This document shows, piece after piece, positions 60,101 to 64,000 of a stretch of 64,000 nucleotides of DNA. The translations under genes and the position numbers were made by a program. The first letter of the stretch is position 1; each line of letters starts with the position of its first letter. The DNA is from Rhizobium lentis (GTDB lineage: Bacteria; Pseudomonadota; Alphaproteobacteria; Rhizobiales; Rhizobiaceae), in the NCBI RefSeq assembly GCF_014200175.1, contig NZ_JACHBD010000002.1, forward strand, positions 248,001-312,000, written 5' to 3'. The notes beneath the pieces are model-generated. The model had not been told where the DNA came from, made no database searches, and saw only the letters and a program-made list of their open reading frames with translations.

Positions 60101-60879
60101 TGGCCCATGCCGCCGATATGGCGCTTGATGTCGTCGAGCCGGTAGGCCAGCGAAACGAGCTCTTCCTGCAGCCCCTCGGTATCGAGTGCGGCAAGCCGGT
60201 TTTCGAAGCCGTCCCAGCGGGTTTCCATGTGACGCAGCGATTCCTCGCGCGCCAGCCCGTCCATCAGCGATCGCAGATCCTCGAAATCTTCACGCAGGCC
60301 GGCCGCTTCCGCGCCGCCCGAGCGTCCGGTGAGCTGGGTGATGCTCTGAGCGAGGCGGTTCATGTCGGCGCGGATGTCGTCGGCGAAGCGGCCGTCTCCG
60401 GCACTTGTTTTGATCTCGCGCAGTTCCGTGCGCAGCGCGTTCATTTCGCGGGTAACGCCTTCGGAAATGTCGCGCTTCAGGTCCTGGCGCAGGTTGACAA
60501 GCGCCTGGGCGATCTCCGTCATCGTATCGTCGCCGGCGCGGAAGGCGGGTGCCGGCTGAGCGGCGCGCGGCGCGGGTTCGCGCAGCTGCGGGGCCGGCTC
60601 GCGCCCATAAGGCCGCTCGCGGCCGGCTTCCAGCGCGCGCTGGCGCTGGCGGATTTCAGCCAGCGGATCCGGCCGCGGCTCGATCGGCGCTCTTGCCGAG
60701 CGCGCCGAATTGGCGCCGGCGTAAACGTCGCGCTCGGCCGTTGCCGTGCGCGGCCGCTGTTCGCGCCCGCTGCCCATTAGGCCTTCGATGCGCGCCTCCA
60801 GCCCTTCAATCGTGCGGTTCAGCGCATCGAGCGAGGTCCTGTCGGACTGCCGGGAAGGATTTGATCGCGATCCGTTCAT
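57136..60879 (-). CDS. podJ: Polar localization protein PodJ
   Basis: Old-pole organiser. About 1247 aa from the ATG at 60879 (a GTG at 60957 is in frame). Cytoplasmic residues about 1-700 are a long Glu/Arg/Leu-rich coiled coil (repeats such as MRLDEISRAIA, LEDKLIAIATAMEQF). A Pro/Ala/acidic linker leads to one membrane helix near 820-840 (PILLAIGAVLLAIMAF). The periplasmic part has three to four SEL1 repeats (about 963-1113: GARYSDGRNGMAVD, GSMYEKGNGVERD, NLAILCARGNGVPAD) and a peptidoglycan-binding domain (about 1180-1240: GVPDGEMGAKTVTAI). This matches Caulobacter and Sinorhizobium PodJ in plan and length. Confidence 0.92.
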   Translation of the reverse strand: MNGSRSNPSRQSDRTSLDALNRTIEGLEARIEGLMGSGREQRPRTATAERDVYAGANSARSARAPIEPRPDPLAEIRQRQRALEAGRERPYGREPAPQLREPAPRAAQPAPAFRAGDDTMTEIAQALVNLRQDLKRDISEGVTREMNALRTELREIKTSAGDGRFADDIRADMNRLAQSITQLTGRSGGAEAAGLREDFEDLRSLMDGLAREESLRHMETRWDGFENRLAALDTEGLQEELVSLAYRLDDIKRHIGGMGQSPAVRALEDKLIAIATAMEQFGNMIQPHDRIMAEQFAAMDMRLDEISRAIAASGRAAANSDPTLMQRLESRLSALADQIDVMSHDAASRATPADELAMRLEALTERVEELTKAEATSRLDERLEHLSYLLERTQATAAQPDLTGPLSDISRKIDALESGAVNDVLAQRLDYLARRIDEMAYPQPAAAAIDDGAFRRLEGRLSDIAARLEESTAAPPTDPRALKNLEDQIANLSALMSEPRESAAIPAELDRRMGAIEDYMATSDEYIIEAARQAAEAVVEAYSRNGGLHGGVAAADMSALTALAEDLRHLEDISRDSEERTHKTFKALHETLVHIADRLDGMEERGRPVAPMPVADVDFDVDPYALMVAEAARTPEAAPTAMAPPVIRPAEVAAEPATPVQTAVMSGASAIAIEAATRTPEAATPAPAKSSLFASLGKRLRPGKKAETKTAERAVIDPAPSIDPADVVPTDAANELLEPGSGAPDVKKILERVRASQSAARGKPPVETDRADYIAAARRAAQAAAMEVDANPKQAGKAERKGATAKDQTGKTGKVSAFSRYRRPILLAIGAVLLAIMAFPLARTLTSGESAQQPPAEVSALTGATENPHPALPEATSAQPNTGAAEVNAPATTGAPPAAEQAQPETTAPAAGDHLTEAAPLDGEGAATFAPAASSGPTQETSGFVPNTPAAAPQAAITIPDTVQPKSLADAAQGGDALALFEIGARYSDGRNGMAVDQKQAAGWYQISADKGFAPAQYRLGSMYEKGNGVERDIAKAKTFYEQAANQGNASAMHNLAVLYASGALGQQDYATAASWFTKAANLGITDSQFNLAILCARGNGVPADIEESYKWFAIAAKAGDKDAAQKRDEVANAMKPDQLERARAKADLWKPEPLDHRANGIDIPDEWAGTGAKTASVDMKKAIRNIQAILNNNGFDAGVPDGEMGAKTVTAIKNFQKSIGQEPDGKVTDATVKALLERNKQVAKAI

Positions 60880-61102
60880 CTTCTTGCTCGCTTCGACTGC
60901 TCGACCTCTCGTCAGAGCTCGATCCGTGGCTTTTCCGTCTGTGGCCAGCGTCTTCACGCGGACCGGAGCGCACCATCCATAAGAAGATCGTCAATTAGAC
61001 TTTCCTCAGGCTGAACGATGTAGCGGCATTCTTGAGAAACGCGAGACGGGGAAAAGGAATGCGGATCGCTACTGCTCAACCCGCACCTTTCACGAAACGT
61101 GG

Positions 61103-61117
61103 TAAACAAGCCGTTAA
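61103..61117. promoter_or_regulatory. Candidate CtrA box upstream of podJ
   Basis: TAAA-CAAGCCG-TTAA on the plus strand (TTAA-CGGCTTG-TTTA on the minus), one mismatch to the CtrA consensus TTAA-N7-TTAA. It is 224-238 bases upstream of the chosen podJ start. One-mismatch sites occur by chance, so this is weak evidence. Confidence 0.35.
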
Positions 61118-61196
61118 TATCGATGAGAATTTTTTAACGTTTGTGTCTCAAACACCATTTTGGCGGTAATTGCCGCTCATCCCGCCCGACGGCGCG

Positions 61197-61562
61197 TCAG
61201 GCCGGCCGCGGATATTGCAGTTCGATCTTCACGCCCTCGGGACCGTAAACGAAGACCTGGCCGAGGTCGGTGTCGGGAATATCGTAATATTCATAGCGAT
61301 AGCCGCTCGCCTTGATGCGCTCCAGCGCCGGGGTGAATTCGTAAAGACTGAAGGCGACATGATTGAAGATGCCCGGTGGAAAGTCGGTGCTGCGCGATGT
61401 CAGGCTGAGATGAATGACCGGGCGGTCGTCCAGATAGAGCCAATGGCCGGGCGAGGGGAAGGGCGGTCGATAGCCTTCCCTGACGCCGAGAATGGCTTGC
61501 AGGAAACCGATCATGGCAGGCGCATCGCGGGTATCGATCGTGACATGGTCCAGGCGCGGCAT
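61197..61562 (-). CDS. VOC-family protein
   Basis: 121 aa. Opening MPRLDHVTIDTRDAPAMIGF carries the first ligand-type His, HLSLTS the second region, and the end TDLGQVFVYGPEGVKIELQY has the Glu usual in metal-dependent VOC enzymes. Substrate unknown. Same strand as and 113 bases downstream of the Tag-like gene; cotranscription is possible. Confidence 0.88.
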   Translation of the reverse strand: MPRLDHVTIDTRDAPAMIGFLQAILGVREGYRPPFPSPGHWLYLDDRPVIHLSLTSRSTDFPPGIFNHVAFSLYEFTPALERIKASGYRYEYYDIPDTDLGQVFVYGPEGVKIELQYPRPA

Positions 61563-61675
61563 CAGTTCCTCCCTGCCAGCTCCGACGATACGAACCTATC
61601 CTGTTCATCTCCGCCGCGGAAGTTGTTTCGCCGCAGGTTCTCCCTCTCGGACCGGAAGGAAGCGGAGCCGCAATT

Positions 61676-62365
61676 TCAATGCGGCCCTCCCGCATCGATC
61701 GAATAGGCGCTGATGCGCGACAGATGGATGAAGGAAAGGCCGGTCTCCTCCGCCCAGTCGTTGAAGGCCTTCTGGATCAGCGGCTGGTCCTTCTTCGCCG
61801 TGCCGGAGGCAGACAGCGGCACGCCGGCCGATCTGAGGCAGGCAAGCACATCCATCGTCGCAACGAAGCTGTCGCGGCCGATGCCCCGCAGGAAATATTG
61901 TCCGGTCATGCCGCCGAGCCGGCTGCCGCGTTTGCTCAACAGGTCGAGGAGGCCGATCTGATCTTCCCGCGGCCAATCGGCGAAGAAGACGCCGGCGCTG
62001 CCATATTCCCTCGTCAGCTCCCTGACGAAAGCGGCATTGGCGCGAACCGACTTGATCTTCGCGCCGTTGCGGATGATCCGCTCGTCCGAGGTCAGCTCAT
62101 GCCAATAATCGTCGGGCGCGATATTCAGCATTGCCGGATCGAAACCGGAGAACGCCGCTTCGAAAGCCGGCCACTTCGCATCGATCACCTTCTGGACGAA
62201 GCCGCTGTAGAAGATGCGCCGGGTCATGTCGGCAAGAATGCGGTCGTCGGGCATGGCGCGCAGCCTCTCGTGATCCGGCCGATGCTTTTCCAACAAGGCC
62301 TGCAGGGCGGCCGCGCCGCCTTTCCGCTGTTCCGCACGCTGCCTTATCGCCTCGAAACTGATCAT
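61676..62365 (-). CDS. DNA-3-methyladenine glycosylase I (Tag)-like protein
   Basis: 229 aa with the Tag helical HhH-type fold: ADMTRRIFYSGFVQKVIDAKW, FSGFDPAMLNIAPDDYW, RIIRNGAKIKSVRANAAFV and RLGGMTGQYFLRGIGRDSFV. Compared with E. coli Tag, the N-terminal Cys and C-terminal His/Cys zinc ligands are missing, so it is a divergent member; base-excision activity on 3-methyladenine is inferred from family only. Single gene, probably in an operon with the downstream VOC gene. Confidence 0.85.
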   Translation of the reverse strand: MISFEAIRQRAEQRKGGAAALQALLEKHRPDHERLRAMPDDRILADMTRRIFYSGFVQKVIDAKWPAFEAAFSGFDPAMLNIAPDDYWHELTSDERIIRNGAKIKSVRANAAFVRELTREYGSAGVFFADWPREDQIGLLDLLSKRGSRLGGMTGQYFLRGIGRDSFVATMDVLACLRSAGVPLSASGTAKKDQPLIQKAFNDWAEETGLSFIHLSRISAYSIDAGGPH

Positions 62366-62553
62366 CCTGGCGCCCCTCCTTTGGCATTCCCGAACTGCGG
62401 CCCAAATTTTACGGATCGAAAGACGCTGGCACTTATACCCCGTTCCACGATGGACAAGGAAGGGGAGATGACGTCTCGTGCCTTCGGGGATTTGATCGTC
62501 CGCAGATTTGCCGTCGGCGAATTTTTTCGAGAAAGATGGCGAAGCTGCAGAAT

Positions 62554-62575
62554 TTGACGTTTACGCAAACGTCAA
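62554..62575. promoter_or_regulatory. 22-bp palindromic operator upstream of acyl-CoA dehydrogenase
   Basis: TTGACGTTT and AAACGTCAA around a central ACGC, the same palindrome as 14630-14651. It lies 64-85 bases before the ATG. LiuR-like control of acyl-CoA catabolism is suggested from memory of such sites. Confidence 0.75.
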
Positions 62576-62638
62576 TATTTTGTAAGACAGTGCCCGAGGC
62601 CGGTGCGACCCGGTCAGTCGAATGGAGGAATTCGCGAA

Positions 62639-64000
62639 ATGCCAGTCTACAAGGCCCCGGTGAACGATACGCTCTTCGTCCTGAACGACGTGCTGGGCCT
62701 CGAACGCTACAACAATCTGCCGGGTTTTGCCGATGCGACGCCTGACATGATCGAGGCAATTCTCGGCGAGGCCGGAAAAGTTGCCGAGGAGGCGCTCTTT
62801 CCGGTGAATTATTCCGGCGATCAGGAAGGCTGCCACCGCCACGACGATGCCAGCGTCACGACCCCCAAGGGCTTCAGGGAGGCCTACAAGGCCTATCGCG
62901 AAGGCGGCTGGATCGGTCTCGCGGTGCCGGGGGAATTCGGCGGGCAGGGGCTACCCTATACGCTGCATTGCGCCGTCGGCGAATATACTTCTGCCGCCAA
63001 CATGTCGCTGATGATGTATCCGGGCCTGACGCAAGGCGCGATCGCCGCGATCCTCGTCCATGGCACGCAGGAGCAGAAGGACACTTACCTGCCGAAGATG
63101 GTCGACGGCTCCTGGTCGGGCACCATGAACCTGACCGAGCCGCATTGCGGCACCGATCTCGGCATGCTGCGCACCAAGGCGGTGCCGCAGTCTGACGGCA
63201 GCTACAAAATATCAGGCCAGAAGATCTTCATCTCCGCCGGCGAACACGACCTGACCGACAATATCGTCCACCTGGTGCTCGCCCGCATCGAAGGCGCGCC
63301 CGAGGGCACCAAGGGCATCTCGCTGTTCATCGTTCCGAAATTCCTGGTCGGCAAGGACGGCGCGTCCGGCGCCCGCAATGCCGTTTCCTGCGGCGCGATC
63401 GAACACAAGATGGGCATTCACGGCAACGCTACCTGCGTGATGAACTATGACGAAGCGACCGGCTTCCTGATCGGCGCCGAAAACCGCGGCCTCAATGCCA
63501 TGTTCGTGATGATGAACGAGGCTCGGCTGATGGTCGGCTTGCAGGGCATCGCCATTTCCGAGATCGCCTATCAGAACGCCGCCGCCTATGCCCGCGACCG
63601 CATCCAGGGCCGCTCGCTGTCCGGCGTCAAGGCGCCGGACAAGAAGGCCGATCCGATCATCGTCCATCCGGATATCCGCCGGACGCTCATGACCATCCGC
63701 GCCTTCAACGAAGCCGGCCGCGCCTTCCTGCTGTGGACCGCGCTGAAATCCGATATCGCCCACCGCGCCACCGACGAGAAGGAGCGCCAGACGGCCGACG
63801 ACATTCTCGGCCTCGTCACCCCCATCCTCAAGGGCGTGATGACCGACAAGGGCTTCGACCATGCCGTCATGGCCCAGCAGGTCTTCGGCGGCCACGGCTA
63901 TATCGAAGAACACGGCATGAGCCAGTATGTGCGCGATGCCCGCATCGCCATGATCTATGAGGGCGCCAATGGCATTCAGGCGCTCGACCTGGTTGGCCGC
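62639..64000 (+). CDS. Acyl-CoA dehydrogenase, FadE/DmdC-like (C-terminus cut by window edge)
   Basis: FAD enzyme introducing the alpha-beta double bond in an acyl-CoA. 454 codons are visible and the frame stays open at base 64000; relatives are about 590-600 aa. Strong GGAGG upstream of ATG. Seen: N-terminal segment [19 protein letters not shown] typical of this subfamily, FAD-contact motif [19 protein letters not shown], and [20 protein letters not shown] followed by [16 protein letters not shown] with the catalytic Glu. The upstream palindrome links it with the nitronate monooxygenase gene. Confidence 0.95.
   Translation, partial: MPVYKAPVNDTLFVLNDVLGLERYNNLPGFADATPDMIEAILGEAGKVAEEALFPVNYSGDQEGCHRHDDASVTTPKGFREAYKAYREGGWIGLAVPGEFGGQGLPYTLHCAVGEYTSAANMSLMMYPGLTQGAIAAILVHGTQEQKDTYLPKMVDGSWSGTMNLTEPHCGTDLGMLRTKAVPQSDGSYKISGQKIFISAGEHDLTDNIVHLVLARIEGAPEGTKGISLFIVPKFLVGKDGASGARNAVSCGAIEHKMGIHGNATCVMNYDEATGFLIGAENRGLNAMFVMMNEARLMVGLQGIAISEIAYQNAAAYARDRIQGRSLSGVKAPDKKADPIIVHPDIRRTLMTIRAFNEAGRAFLLWTALKSDIAHRATDEKERQTADDILGLVTPILKGVMTDKGFDHAVMAQQVFGGHGYIEEHGMSQYVRDARIAMIYEGANGIQALDLVGR

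Noticed and set aside
58138..60780. Open frame of 880 codons on the plus strand
   Set aside because: Antisense to podJ; composition is Arg/Gly/His-rich without domains and arises from the GC-biased codon pattern of the real gene.

Overview
The window looks like a chromosomal segment of a Rhizobium-group alphaproteobacterium (R. etli / R. leguminosarum type). This is judged from gene content and order rather than a database search. The pointers are a complete pstSCAB-phoU-phoB locus with a PhoR-like kinase, GcrA, a PodJ-type polarity protein, a SAM-II riboswitch before metZ, the long alphaproteobacterial form of dCTP deaminase, high GC with strong third-position bias, and many copies of rhizobial intergenic mosaic repeats. 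I see no CRISPR array, prophage, insertion sequence or rRNA. Two tRNA genes are present (Thr-CGT and Gly-CCC).

Layout. 1-7967: a sugar catabolism locus on the minus strand, with a UxaA-family dehydratase, an aldo/keto reductase, a fucose mutarotase-like protein and a ribose-type ABC importer (binding protein, ATPase, permease cut by the window edge). A divergent regulator carries two winged-helix domains, and a near-identical 22-bp sequence precedes both transcription units. 8307-13081: an ABC exporter, an MFS exporter, a small secreted Gly/Ser protein and an AT-richer orphan membrane protein beside tRNA-Thr. 13655-17154: nitronate monooxygenase with a palindromic operator, a one-TM protein and PPK2. 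17365-25643: the phosphate regulon, phoR then pstSCAB, phoU and phoB, with tandem PhoB half-sites before pstS. 26118-34134: gcrA divergent from argD-argF-hslO, then apaG, metZ with its SAM-II leader, and dcd.

34193-45730: tRNA-Gly and mostly single genes: lipoprotein, VOC protein, chemoreceptor, periplasmic binding protein, TerB-like protein, nuclease-fold protein with an S24 repressor-like protein, orphan LuxR-type response regulator, DUF952-pyrD, and a MATE / CAP-lipoprotein / small membrane protein operon. 45925-56806: TPR-methyltransferase, two YitT paralogues flanking a 55-aa gene and an Rrf2/AhpD-like pair with its own palindrome, Lhr-type helicase plus PdeM phosphoesterase, lytic transglycosylase lipoprotein, DHFR-like protein and a TSUP exporter pair. 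57136-64000: podJ, a VOC protein, a Tag-like glycosylase and an acyl-CoA dehydrogenase cut by the window edge. The same 22-bp palindrome found at the nitronate monooxygenase gene precedes this dehydrogenase.

Functional themes are phosphate sensing and storage (PhoR, Pst, PhoU, PhoB, PPK2), cell-cycle and polarity control (GcrA, PodJ), arginine and methionine synthesis, and sugar import with oxidative breakdown. I found no wholly unknown multi-gene system. The most useful new leads are small: two shared operators that define regulons inside the window, a GANTC cluster upstream of gcrA, terminator-like and hairpin elements in leaders, and an unlisted 55-aa gene.
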